64,000 bases of DNA from Sepioteuthis lessoniana (lineage: Eukaryota; Mollusca; Cephalopoda; Myopsida; Loliginidae): the NCBI GenBank assembly GCA_963585895.1, contig OY757947.1, positions 37,795,450-37,859,449 of the forward strand. Direction: 5' to 3'. The translations under genes were made by a program, and so were the position numbers. The notes under the pieces are model-generated. The model was not told the DNA's origin and searched no databases. It saw nothing but the letters and a program-made list of their open reading frames with translations. Position 1 is the stretch's first letter. Each line of letters starts with the position of its first letter. Of the stretch, positions 36,561-47,399 are shown in pieces.

Positions 36561-36658
36561 AAAGAACAAAATATTTTATTTATTGTCAACACTATTGTCT
36601 CAAAAATATTCAAGATCAAAATATAATTTCTATCCTACTGGACTATCACGAATAGTCG

Positions 36659-36663
36659 CAGAA

Positions 36664-36696
<33 letters not shown>

Positions 36697-36724
36697 GACA
36701 GAGACAGAGAGACAGAGAGAGAGG
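36659..36724 (+). repeat. GAGA/CAGA-rich microsatellite
   Basis: This is a mixed run of AGAG and ACAG units. Positions 36725-37100 show nothing gene-like. Confidence 0.85.
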
Positions 36725-37099
36725 CTGAGTCATCTCCTTTGAAAAGGGATTCGAGCCCTGTACTTGATTTGCCGAAGGAAGATATTTTTATATACATGAT
36801 TTATTTGATCGAATATCTTTCTTTTCTTCGCGATTCGTCGAATAATATTCTAAGAATCATTTGACTGTATTTTTAATTAAAGATTGTTTCCATTTTAATA
36901 TTTCACATCTTATTGGGGATTTATTTTTGTAAATAAGTAGTAGATAAGTAAATTCGTACGTAGTTATTGATTCCATAGCGTGATGTACGTGCATTTTGGT
37001 GATTGGACTACTAGGCTAATTTGGTGCCAGTGAGAATATTCAGTCGATTCCCCACTCCCCTCAAAAAATAATATTAGCCTTACTATATTCAATGATCAA

Positions 37100-37250
37100 C
37101 TAACAGTGAGTAAACAGAAATAAAGATGAGTTCATTTCCATATTTAGAAAGATTTACTCTATACATGATATGCCTAAAATAAGTAGAAAAACAGTAAAAA
37201 GTTTTTATTGATTGAGTGGAGAACAATAAAGGATTAATGTAATATGACCA
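37100..37250. repeat. Continuation of the ZNF 5' flank
   Basis: It matches 12755-12880. It shows that the 31664-37105 interval in this locus is inserted relative to locus 3. Confidence 0.6.
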
Positions 37251-37259
37251 GGCAAGAGA

Positions 37260-38560
37260 CATGTCTCTACAATTTAAAGAAAAACGACAAAAAGAACGTC
37301 TCTAATGTTCAAAGAACCGAGACAAAATTAGAACGAGGAATTTCTCGGCTGGTCATGTGATTACATAATACCGAACACAACAGAAGAGAATGATTTCATA
37401 CTCCTGTTACACGTCATAAATTTACACTTATTTTTGCATGTCATAAATTTGTAACTGGGCCGATATGTCGATCACGCAATCTTTTGTAAAGGGAAAGTGA
37501 TATGATACAAAACTAGGCAACGATGACAACGACAAGAGAATAAATTTGAAATGCCAACTTTTTATTTGGTTAATCGTACAAACGAATGTTGTTTGATAGC
37601 CTGGTGATGAAGCAAGGTTGTAGCTTGAAAGGCTAGGTTATGGGGTTAGACTTGCTGGAGTGTCTGTTTTACTTTCAGAGAAAACGTTGCTGATTTTTCT
37701 GAAGAAGTTGATATGTTGAAACGCCGGAATCAGCGCTGCTGCTTATCTCGAGACGTCTGCGTACCAAGGCAGAGGAATCATCGTGTCTCGGGGTGCTGAT
37801 AGGTCTTATTATCCTCGAAAGGACTGTCGGTAAAAGGATTAGAGGTAGTCTCTAAAGGATTATGAATACTTCCGATGAAATTAAGATGAGTCGATTCCTT
37901 GAGATGGCCTTATAGCAGACTAGTGAAATTAGAGAAGCAAGGAGAAAGTAAGATAATTTTTGCCTTTGGATGACTCAAGACAAGACTCACGAAAGCAGAG
38001 AAAAGGTGAGAAACTCAGATATTACGATCTCTAAGGGAAGTTACTTGCTCGGATATTTCCGTTTTTTAAACAAGGATGTCCAATATCAGTAGCCAGTGAA
38101 CTACAATAAGACCCTACTCTTCGATAATTGATCGTATTAATTAACTCACACTTTTAAATAGCTTAGGGAAGTGACCAATTCGTATCTTTTTGTTTGTTAA
38201 ACAATGATATCCAACGTCAGTAGCCGGTGGGCTACGGTAAGGCCCTCCACTTTTATAATTGATCGTATCAATTAAGGTGACCTGTTTGGATCTATTTAGC
38301 TGGAGTAGCTATTGCACCTGTCCTGGTAGTGTATGGTGTTAGGTTCGTGTTGGGACAGGATTATTATTTTTTTTTTTGATTGATATAATCGATGGGGATG
38401 GTATCTGTGCATCTGTCATGCCTAATCGTGATGTGTTTATCGTATTGGAAGAAAATGTGGAATAAACGTAGGTGGGTGTTGTCAATTGGTGTGCTGTCTC
38501 CTACAACGCCCCCAAAAGAAAAACCCACAGTCGTGTAACAGTATATAGGAACGTAAGTTT
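37260..38560 (+). repeat. Y repeat, copy 1
   Basis: It matches 47400-49100 apart from an insertion there: CTTTTGTAAAG near 37490, GAATCATCGTGT near 37785, and a duplicated block around ATAATTGATCGTAT (38120 and 38260). No coding function is seen. Confidence 0.55.
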
Positions 38561-39049
38561 GTGGGTATCATTAGGGTTACATTCAGTTTTGTTTTTGTTT
38601 TCTTTTTTGTCTGGGGCGATGGTAAGGAAGTTATATCCAATTTATTTTTGTTTATTTTGAGAGGGGCGGAAGCTTTTGACGGGGGGTTGATTCAATTTAT
38701 TTTAGTTAATATTGGTGGTATGGGCTATTGTTAGGAGGTTACATCTAATTTTTGTTTATTTTGGGGATGTAAGATCTTGGTATGAGGCTATATTCAATTT
38801 ATTTAGGGGGTTTTTTTTGGAGGGGAGCTATTTTTCAACGGTGATATACTATTTATTTTTGTTTTTTTTAGGGTGGGTATTTTAAAGAATTTTAATGAAT
38901 TTATTTTTCTTTTAAGGAGTTATGGTTAGCAGATTATATTCAATAATTTTTTTAGAAGCCTATATTCAATTTGTTTTTATTTTAACCCAAAACTGGAGAT
39001 GTAAGGATCTGCGATGATCTATTCAACTAAGCAATTTTGGGAGAGATCC
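38561..39049. other. G/T-rich spacer, no gene recognised
   Basis: It consists of short G runs separated by repeated TTATTTTTGTTTATTTTG-like phrases (38640, 38750, 38860), so it may be a decayed tandem repeat. Confidence 0.4.
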
Positions 39050-39400
39050 GGCCGATGAAAAAAGTTGATGAAAAGTTGACCAAATGTAAAGACAGCAAAT
39101 ATTTATGAAAAACAAGGATTTGGACAAATCCTGCTGGATAAAGAATATAGACTTGTCACGAAGTGACACCGCTCGGTCAGTATTTTTTAACCATCTTCCA
39201 TTTGGAATTAGTTCCCCACCGAAAATCTTCCATCTCACGATGTTAAGAATTCTAAATGGACTGAAAGAAACATTATTTAATATCGATGACATCTTTCAAC
39301 ATATTTCCAGCCAAGACCAGTACAAACGATGGGAATTAGATGGACGATTTCCTAAATATAAATTGGCTTTTCTTAGTCACGTAATGAAAATATAATTCAG
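39050..39400 (+). mobile_element. Ty3/Gypsy reverse-transcriptase fragment
   Basis: Positions 39105-39395 are open and read FFNHLPFGISSPPKIFHLTM, then RILNGLKETLFNIDDIF. These match the conserved Gypsy RT blocks (F-x-RLPFGI-S-A-P and the xxDD catalytic box, here NIDD). The segment before LPFGI is shorter than usual, which suggests an internal deletion. No integrase, protease or LTR is recognised nearby, so it is an isolated relic. Confidence 0.75.
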
Positions 39401-39439
39401 AATCATTCGTAGATCTTTCGAGCTTTACTTAAAGTGATA

Positions 39440-40030
39440 AGTATCTTCTACTTGATTCTTACATCAGCTAATAACTCACAGGTCCCTAACTGTTTTTGAG
39501 GTTGGTGTTTTCTTTCTCTTTCACCACAAAATTACTCATACATTTCTAGTGAAGTTATATCTCAATTGTCTAACGGAGAAAGGAAACATTAATTATAATA
39601 AAAAATCAAACTATTTTTAATTTTAATCTAAATAACAAGTTAATCGTTAAACTCGATATTCTAAATTAAATTCATGAAGAAAAAATTTCTCACTTTTTAA
39701 TTGTTGTATTACATTATAAAAAGAAGTCAATAAATACGAAAACAATAATGCTGGCTTAATCTGACAACCCTGCTTGAAAACCATATTTTTGCCAAGACAA
39801 CCTTTTCTACATTGAACTTCAGTTGTCGTAAATTACGTACTTGTAAGTAAATTTTATTAACAATTCAATAATGTATGTTTCGTGTTAAATATTGTGTATA
39901 ACTAATTCTATATTATCGCTGTCAATTTTCTTTGTTCTGTTGTAAAATATTTTACTGATCTTTCATTGTTTACGTTTATCGTCACTGAAAAGTGCAAACA
40001 AGTAATTTAATTTGTTGTCATTTTTATCGA
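39440..40030 (-). repeat. EZ repeat (Z part), copy 7
   Basis: It is inverted relative to 4960-5100 and 14300-14560. It joins without a break to the Gln-rich relic at 40020-40225. Confidence 0.5.
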
Positions 40031-40225
40031 CCGTAACAAATTTGAATTTTTCCCGTTCGCCTTGCTTTAACAATATTTTTTGCAAAATGTCCTGCTGTTT
40101 TACAATTTGTTTTTGCACATCTGTCTGTTGTTTCTGAAAATTTTCTTGTTGCTGTAGAAACTGTTGTTGTTATTGTTGTACTGCGGTTCCTGGAATTTTT
40201 GTCAATTCCGTTAATTGTTCCATAT
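40020..40225 (-). pseudogene. Gln-rich coiled-coil relic, possibly retroelement gag
   Basis: The minus-strand reading begins MEQLTELTKIPGTAVQQ, meets a stop, then continues QQQFLQQQENFQKQQTDVQ and runs on into KFKFVTVDKNDNKLNYLFAL, which is the Z landmark sequence in translation. A short Gln-rich coiled coil at the start of a protein is typical of some Gypsy gag proteins, but the assignment is inference. A competing frame (40024-40278) is not family-like. Confidence 0.35.
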
Positions 40226-40504
40226 TTAGCATAAAACGAATATGTAAAACAAAATCCACCCAAACAGTTGACCAACAATTAAATAGTTTTGGCCAAAAAG
40301 ACGTAGTTTTACTTTTTCTTTCAATGTGGAGTGGGGAAAGCCAAAAAATTACTTATCTTTTTTTTCTAAACGCCACAGTTTGTTTGAAGTACTTCAAGTC
40401 CTTTTTATATTTCCGGGTGAGTTGAAATTTGTTTTTTCAACTGGTCCACCTAATACGGTGACAAAAAAATTATACGTTGTTCATCCAATCTTATAGATTG
40501 GATG

Positions 40505-40745
40505 GAAGTTCGTTTTACGAATCTTTTGTTGCCAAATCTGGTATCGATTTGTGTGTGAGTTCGTTCTCGATTCCCTTGTCTCCAAATCTGGAATATATTT
40601 GGTTATAATTCCTTCTCGAATCCCTCGTCGCCAAATCTGATATAGATTTGGGTGTAAGTCCGTTCTCAAATCCTTCGTCGCCAAATCTGATATAGATCTG
40701 GGTGTACGTTTGTTTCGCATCCCTAGTCGCCAAATCTTATATATC
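40505..40745 (+). repeat. About 50-bp tandem repeat, five units
   Basis: CCAAATCT(G/T) recurs at 40532, 40582, 40631, 40681 and 40730, each unit with CCCTxGTC before it. The minus-strand open frames with repeated YQIWR reflect this period. Positions 40746-40964 hold nothing recognised. Confidence 0.75.
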
Positions 40746-40964
40746 CCTGGGGGAATATACTCAGTATAAATAAAACTCCACACGAATAGTAAGTATAACA
40801 AGTTTATCGTTTGAAAGTACAACGTACAAATAATATATAGACACTCGATTGTATCTTGAATGCCAAAGTGGGTACTCTCGCTTTTACCTTTGGTTACCGC
40901 TTACTCGCGTCTTTTAAAGACCGAGTAATCCATTCACAGGGGGTTTCAGGATCTTCCACTATAT

Positions 40965-41950
40965 CAATATGTAAATGAACTGAACTTGATTTCCTTTCAT
41001 TTATTCACTGTGAATATATCCTTGCATTTATTAATGCTAATATCAGGTTTTAGTGAGTGGGGAAGATTAAATTGACCATAGATGAGACCCAAACAAGTTC
41101 TACCACGTCAGGTTTGTGTGTATCTAGGATTAATGGCAATAAATCCGTACTTCTTATCTCCCAATTCTCCAAACCTGAAGCCTCATCATCAGATTGCTGA
41201 GTAGTCATAGACCTCTGCCAGGGGATATTATGTGAATATAGTGGTGAAAAGGAAATCACTGATATATTTATGGTTACAACCGGTTGTGAAATTCTTCAGG
41301 GTGATTTATCCAAGAGAATTTAAAAAACCGACATTCAATCAAATAATGTTAAACTCCAAAACAAGTTCGTTAGTAAATGGAAAATTAAAACAAGCATGAG
41401 AAAATTTCTTTCTTAGGAAAAGAAGAAATGTCCATTGGAGAGCCATTCTCATATGACTGATTGAAGGTATATTCAATATTTTTCTAAAATATGAAACGTT
41501 AGAAGGTTCCTAATTTACTTTGTCACTTGTGTCTTGCGGAGAAATACATTGGAACAGTTTCTGTTCATAATCTGCCAAGATAATGGAATATGAATGTCAA
41601 TAGATCTAACAAAAGAAAATGGTTTCATAGTAAAAAGAAAAAGTTGAGAAGCAAAAAATATATCCAGTATTTCTCAAAATATTAAATATGGTGAAATATT
41701 TCTTTGACTTTTCACTAGTGTCTTGTGAAGAGATACATTGGAACTGTCTCTATTCATAATCTGCCAAGATTACATAATACTAATGCTAATAGATCAAATG
41801 AAAGTACATGGATTCACACTAAAAAAAAAGTCGAGGAGCTGAAGATAATTGAGGGCTGTTGCAAATACACCTGCTGAAATCAAATCTCTGACGTTAGCCT
41901 GAAGCAACTACATAGAAACATTGGTCTCAAAATGAACTCAGCTAATTATT
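40965..41950 (+). repeat. V repeat, copy 4
   Basis: It matches 8870-9660 (ATTAATGCTAATAT near 41032, ATCTAGGATTAATGGC near 41114). An inner segment is repeated in tandem: CTTG(C/T)G(G/A)AGA-ATACATTGGAAC occurs near 41533 and 41722. Confidence 0.55.
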
Positions 41951-42600
41951 ACACACACATATATATAAAGTAAATTTTTTTTAGTTTAAATAATTACAAA
42001 AATAAAAAAAGATACATAACGCTTACGCAGAAATGTATAAAGATTAGTTTTAAAAAGACGATTAAACTGAAATACGAATATTTCTTACGAAAGAAAACAT
42101 TTACTTAAATAAATATTTGTCAGGCAAAAAACCTGAGTGAGTAAATCAAATTAAAAGAAGATTTCTTTTGAAATGAATTTATTATTTATGATATTTTTAT
42201 TTATTTAAAAAAATTATTTGAACGTTTTGTTCTTCAAAATTCTTATGCAATATTTAGCTTCGACATTCAGGTACGAAACGAATATTCAGTTTTTGGATGG
42301 TTCTCATACAAAGACCGAAAAATTAATTTTACTGAGAAGTGAAAATTTATTACACACACATACACACACGCATATATATATATGCACGTATATATACATT
42401 ATGTATACATATAAATATTCATATATACATAGACACACTCATATACATCCAAGCAATATTCTCTATATACATTGTACCTGGAAATTTGACAAAATCAAAA
42501 ACGAAGAATCACGTACAGCAGAAAAAGATTTGTTTTATCCAGTGTGATCTTTGGTTTGAACAGGCAAACGTGACTAATTAGAAATTAGGGAGCAACAACT
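41951..42600 (-). repeat. 3' flank of locus 6
   Basis: It matches 9780-10460 beside locus 3, including the AC/AT microsatellite (42350-42445). Confidence 0.6.
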
Positions 42601-42620
42601 TCAAAATTATATGGCTTCTC

Positions 42621-42791
42621 TCATCTGTGCGTTTTCATATGCCTGTTCAAACTTAAATTCATTGAAAAAGAAGAGTCACACATGTCACAAGAATACGGCT
42701 TCTCTCCTGAGTGTGTTCGCTTATGAATATCCAAAGCTGATTTTGGGGAAAAGTATGAATTACACATGTCACAGGAATATGGCTTCTCTCC
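42621..42791 (-). pseudogene. Cut-off last two fingers of locus 6
   Basis: This is in frame with 42792-43730 but beyond its TGA. It reads [27 protein letters not shown], then [29 protein letters not shown] and a TGA at 42621-42623. Both fingers keep all four metal ligands. Confidence 0.8.
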
Positions 42792-43730
42792 TCAGTGTGT
42801 TCGTCTATGTCTATCCAAAGTTGATTTTTGGGAAAAGGAAGAGTCACACATATCACATGAATATGGCTTCTCTCCCGTGTGTGTTCGCCTATGAGTATCC
42901 AAATGTGATTTTCGGGCAAAGGAAGACTTACATATGTCACAGGAATATGGCTTCTCTCCCGTGTGTGTTCGCCAATGCCTATCCAAATGTGATTTTTGGG
43001 AAAAGGAAGATTTACATATGTCACAGGAATATGGCTTCTCTCCCGTGTGTGCTCGCATATGAATAACCAAATGGGAATTTCGGGAAAAGGAAGAGTCACA
43101 TATGTCACAGGAATATGGCTTTTCTCCCGTGTGTGTTTTCCTATGTTCATCTAAATTGTATTTTCGTGAAAAGGAAGAGTCACATATTTCACAGCAATAT
43201 GGCTTCTCGCCCGTGTGTTTTCGCCTATGCCTACCCAAATGTGACTTTTGGGAAAAGAAAGATTCACATATGTCACAGGAATATGGCTTCTCTCCCGTGT
43301 GTGCTCGCATATGAATAACCAAATGTGAATTTCGGGAAAAGGAAGAGTCACACATGTCACAGGAATATGGCTTCTGTCCCATGTGTGTTCGCCTATGATA
43401 ATCTAAAAATGATTTTCGGGAAAAGGAAGAGTCACACATGTTACAGGAATATGTCCTCTCACCTGTGCGCGTTCTAATATGCCTTTCTAGTTCTGATGGT
43501 CGTGCAAAGGAAGAAGGGTTAATTTCACAAAGATGTTGTTTCTCTCCTCTGTGTCCTTGTATATGCACTTGATCTCCCGAATTGGTTGAAAAGCTCGAAC
43601 CACTCTCTTCACAGGTATTTAACTTCTCTCCAAAATGTGTTTGTATATGCACTTCGAACTCCAACTTAGTTGAAAAAGATGAGCTGCATATTTTGCAAGA
43701 GAATGGCTTTTCTTTGTTTTCTGTTTGCAT
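42792..43730 (-). CDS. C2H2 zinc-finger protein, truncated by TGA (locus 6)
   Basis: The open frame is 312 residues from [15 protein letters not shown]. Finger 1 is canonical. Finger 2 (CEESG) and finger 3 (CEINP...HIRTR) have lost ligands. Fingers 4-11 are canonical (for example [21 protein letters not shown]). Fingers 5 and 8 are identical and 252 nt apart, which suggests a three-finger block duplication. The frame ends RRTH then TGA (42792-42794), where the linker Thr codon ACA should be, and two intact fingers follow. The loss is recent enough that the tail is undamaged. It is a presumed nuclear DNA-binding protein with no effector domain seen. A putative splice acceptor lies at 43968. 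Confidence 0.8.
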   Translation of the reverse strand: MQTENKEKPFSCKICSSSFSTKLEFEVHIQTHFGEKLNTCEESGSSFSTNSGDQVHIQGHRGEKQHLCEINPSSFARPSELERHIRTRTGERTYSCNMCDSSFSRKSFLDYHRRTHMGQKPYSCDMCDSSFSRNSHLVIHMRAHTGEKPYSCDICESFFSQKSHLGRHRRKHTGEKPYCCEICDSSFSRKYNLDEHRKTHTGEKPYSCDICDSSFSRNSHLVIHMRAHTGEKPYSCDICKSSFSQKSHLDRHWRTHTGEKPYSCDICKSSFARKSHLDTHRRTHTGEKPYSCDMCDSSFSQKSTLDRHRRTH

Positions 43731-45020
43731 ATTTCATTAGAATTTATGACCAGGAAAAGAAGACCAAGAGATTTTACAAAATATTTCTCTCCAGTACTTA
43801 TATGCAAAAACGCCACCAAATTATGAAAAAAAACAATCCTTCCTTTGGAAGACAATAATTCTCCCCTGGAGATATTCACATATTTGTTTCAAATATCATT
43901 TCTTTGAAAATCCTGCTCATCAAGAAATTACTGTATACAAATTCAAGAAACTCATCGGGTTAAAGATCTGTAATCAATAAACAAGAGAAAACTATCAATT
44001 AAGAAAAGGAAGAGTAATGAAAAAAATGCAGTTTATGGAAAGTCATTTGTTTAAAAAAATGTATGTAAATTTCTGAAAAATACTTTATCGTTTTGTTATG
44101 TGTATTAGATTTGTATTTAAATGGTTTTTATTACTCAAAACAGAAAAGGAAATTATATTACATTCAAATTTACATGTATCGTATTACAAAAGAAAGAGAA
44201 ATCTGATAAACAGCCCATCCTTTTCTTTCCGTTCGTAAACCACTATAAGATACACATGTTCATAACAATTTGATTTTCAATCAACTTTTGACGTAAACAC
44301 ATTAAAACAGCTACTAATGGAGCAGATTAAGTCAGTATCACACAAGAATCTTTCCCTTGATGGTACAACCCCTAAATTTGCCCTAGATGTGCTCCAGAAC
44401 CCATTCTCTCAGAATAGCACGTTACTCACGTTGAATAGAAAATTGATGCCCTTTTCCAAGATGGTCGTTTCATAAAATAGGAAAAAGAGTATCCAATGCG
44501 AAATATCTATAAATTGTTACATGTCAATGATCCAAATGTTAAATAGATTGTGTTTTGACTAGAGAAATACATTGTGTACTATTTGTAGATGAAGTTTACT
44601 AACCTAAACTGTAGTTTTAGTATAGTTGAGTATCCCAAATATTATTTAATAAGCCCCTGTATATATTTCAACAAGAATATAGCTAGTTGTAGTATTACAC
44701 TATTAGTGAGCTGTGCCTGAATTGACAGGACATATAGATAGATACGAACAGATTGAGATAGATAAACATGAACAGAGTTAAATAGACAGATAGATAGATA
44801 GATAGATAGATAGATAAACACTCTAAAATAGATAGATTGGAACAGACTGTAATATTCACATATTGATATTTACAAAGCGTAACTGATTCTGGAATTCAAT
44901 CTAAAATGATTTCAATATAATTTATGCCAATCAGATTTTGTGATTACCACAATTGAGTCATTCAAGTGGGGAATCACCTGTGGACGATGCTCTAATAAAT
45001 GTCTGCAATTCAGTTATACC
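43731..45020 (-). repeat. 5' flank of locus 6, shared with locus 3
   Basis: It matches 11069-12110, with a longer GATA tract (44759-44815). About 250 bp near 44500-44750 has no counterpart at locus 3. Confidence 0.6.
43968..44003 (-). other. Putative 3' splice site of the ZNF exon, locus 6
   Basis: On the minus strand, a TTTTCTCTTGTTTATTGAT tract runs into TACAG, with AG at 43969-43968. This is 237 nt upstream of the ATG at 43730. Confidence 0.5.
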
Positions 45021-45299
45021 ATATTTTATATATTTAATCAACATCACATTTTGTTAAAGATAACTAAATACTTTATAAATTGGTATCTATAATATGAATT
45101 AAACTAAAAGAAGAAAGACTACAATTACAACAAACAGTGATAAATGAGATTGAACATTGATCCATTTTCATCTGAGTCCGACATCTGACGATTAACACAC
45201 GACCAAGATTGACTTATTTTGAGTAATAGCGGCTATTTTGTTTTTCAACCTGGGTGATGTATTTTTCTCAGAAAAGAGGCATTGGAGCACGGGTAGACT
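45021..45299. other. No gene recognised
   Basis: This is an AT-rich junction between the locus 6 flank and an EZ repeat, with no frame or motif worth naming. Confidence 0.35.
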
Positions 45300-46935
45300 A
45301 AATTTACTACTTTTACCACCAATTGAAAGATTATTTCAGTAATTTATTGGACTATACCTGAATTCATGGCGACTACAAACGATATGAACATGATTTGTAG
45401 AACATAGTTATTATCAAGGGAAGTAAAATGCCCCTCCTTTTTCTTATGGAAATTTTTGTTGGTCAGTTTTTTGCATTTCATTAGGCATTTAAAGAAATTA
45501 TTGATCAAAATGTCTTCAGGTTTAGCTAGGTCAGAAAATGAAAGTGTCTTGTCTTGGTGGTTGGAGAGTTGATGGATTCTTTTCCATGTGCTTTTCGCAT
45601 CGTTGGGAGAAAAAAGGCCGTTATTTACTTACGTAGTTTTTATTTAACATATTGCATATTTCTCGAAAAAAAAAAAGGAGTTTATTGCTAAAACATTCTT
45701 ATGGGGAGGGTACAAAATTGTGTTTGCTTAAAGTGACAAAACTGCAAGTTTTTATGAATCTGAGGACGTTCTGTATTAGAGATTGCGGAAAGTTATATGT
45801 AATTTTAAACTGAATAAAAAATGAGGAAAATCACTGAAAGAAAACCTTGTCTCGATGATTGAAGGCAAGTGTAACATTTCTATATAATTTTTTGGTAACC
45901 AGAAAAAAAATGAACGTAAACTTCCATTGGTGATAATTATCTGTAAGAATATTTTTAAATTATTTTTCAGACGATAAAGTTGATATTAAATAATATAGTT
46001 TGTTGTTTTCATAGTCGATAAGAATAAACAATAAAAGTTCAGTACAAAAAAATTAGCAAACAACAACTGAAATGAACAATGCTTACAGAGAATTGATTAT
46101 ATTCCATATTTAACATTATACATTATTGTTGAGAAAATGTATTTACTTACAAGTAGGTAATATCCGTGAATTCAGGTTAAATAAAGAATCGTATGTCCCG
46201 AAGAAAATATAGCTTTTCTGCAGGTTTGGCGTATGAATCCAGTACTATTGCTTTCGTATTTATTGGATTCTTGGGAGGTAAATATTTTAATACAAATTAT
46301 TAAAATTAAGAAACGAGACATTTTTTTGCTTTAGAATATAATTTAGAATATTTTCTTTTGGGATTAAGTTGTTAAAATTAAAAATTAAAAATAGTCAATT
46401 TTTTTGTTTTGGTTTAAAACTAAACTTTGCTTTCTTCATGGGACAACTCAAAAATAGCAAAGGAACATTCCTGACCCCATAACCCCACTCACAGAAGATG
46501 GCTAATTATTCCATTTTAATCATATACGTCAACTGAAATTTCAAAAATGGTAAAATAAGTTACAATTTTGTTCTTCTCAGCATTTTTTGACTTTATTCCT
46601 TTTTGTCCCTTAATCGTCGAAGGATGTAGTTCATAAAGAAGAATAAAATTCATGTTAAACATTTTTTTTAGCGGCTTGAATTTCACATAAATATAATGAA
46701 TACATAATTTTGACTGATTAGATAAAAGTATTTCATATTTCATAGTCTTTTTTTACTGTAGTTTCCCATTGGACGATATTTTTTCTACAGAGACCCGCAG
46801 GAGAAAGAAAAAAGAACGTCTGAATAGAGACATACAATTTATGAGAATGCATTAGCATAAAAACTAGGGATGGTCAGGTGTTTGATCATCCATACTTTAA
46901 AAAGAAAATTGTCCGTGCCGAAACTTTAAGTAAAG
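45300..46935 (+). repeat. EZ repeat, copy 8 (longest uninterrupted)
   Basis: It is collinear with 34690-36560 and lacks the SINE found there. It is the best reference for the family in this window. No supported coding frame is present. Positions 46936-47230 resemble other EZ interior pieces (GGGGGGGTACATAGGC near 47084) but are rearranged. Confidence 0.6.
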
Positions 46936-47309
46936 ATCGAAATATGATGAATTGTATCCAACTCGACAATCATGAATAATCGTAATGTGTATGAGAGAGA
47001 GTGAGAGAGAGAGAGAGATTCATACAACTTAACCCGAAAACAAAAATAAAATCCAAAAATCAATTCCTGAGACTTTAACTTGGGGGGGGGGTACATAGGC
47101 GAATAAGTCACAAGTAACAAAAGTACACCTTGTTCAGAGTTTGAATACGTTGAGAAGACGAGGAAGCATCTGCCACCCCAACACGTCTTCATTTTACACT
47201 CTTTTTTACACTTCATCATTTTTCATTTTTCTTTATTAATCATAATTTATTACACATTTTTACACGTCATGATTTTATCTTCTTTTTACACGTTATAATT
47301 TTACTCAAG

Positions 47310-47377
47310 ATTTTGCAAGGCATAATATTTTGCAAGGCATAATATTTTGCAAGGCATAATATTTTGCAAGGCATAAT
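47310..47377 (+). repeat. 17-bp tandem repeat, four units
   Basis: ATTTTGCAAGGCATAAT starts at 47310, 47327, 47344 and 47361, near-perfectly repeated. Confidence 0.9.
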
Positions 47378-47399
47378 TTTTTTTGTCGATCATACAATC

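Noticed and set aside
40481-40822. Minus-strand protein with YQIWR repeats
   Set aside because: It is produced by the roughly 50-bp tandem repeat. There is no known domain, and overlapping frames look alike.
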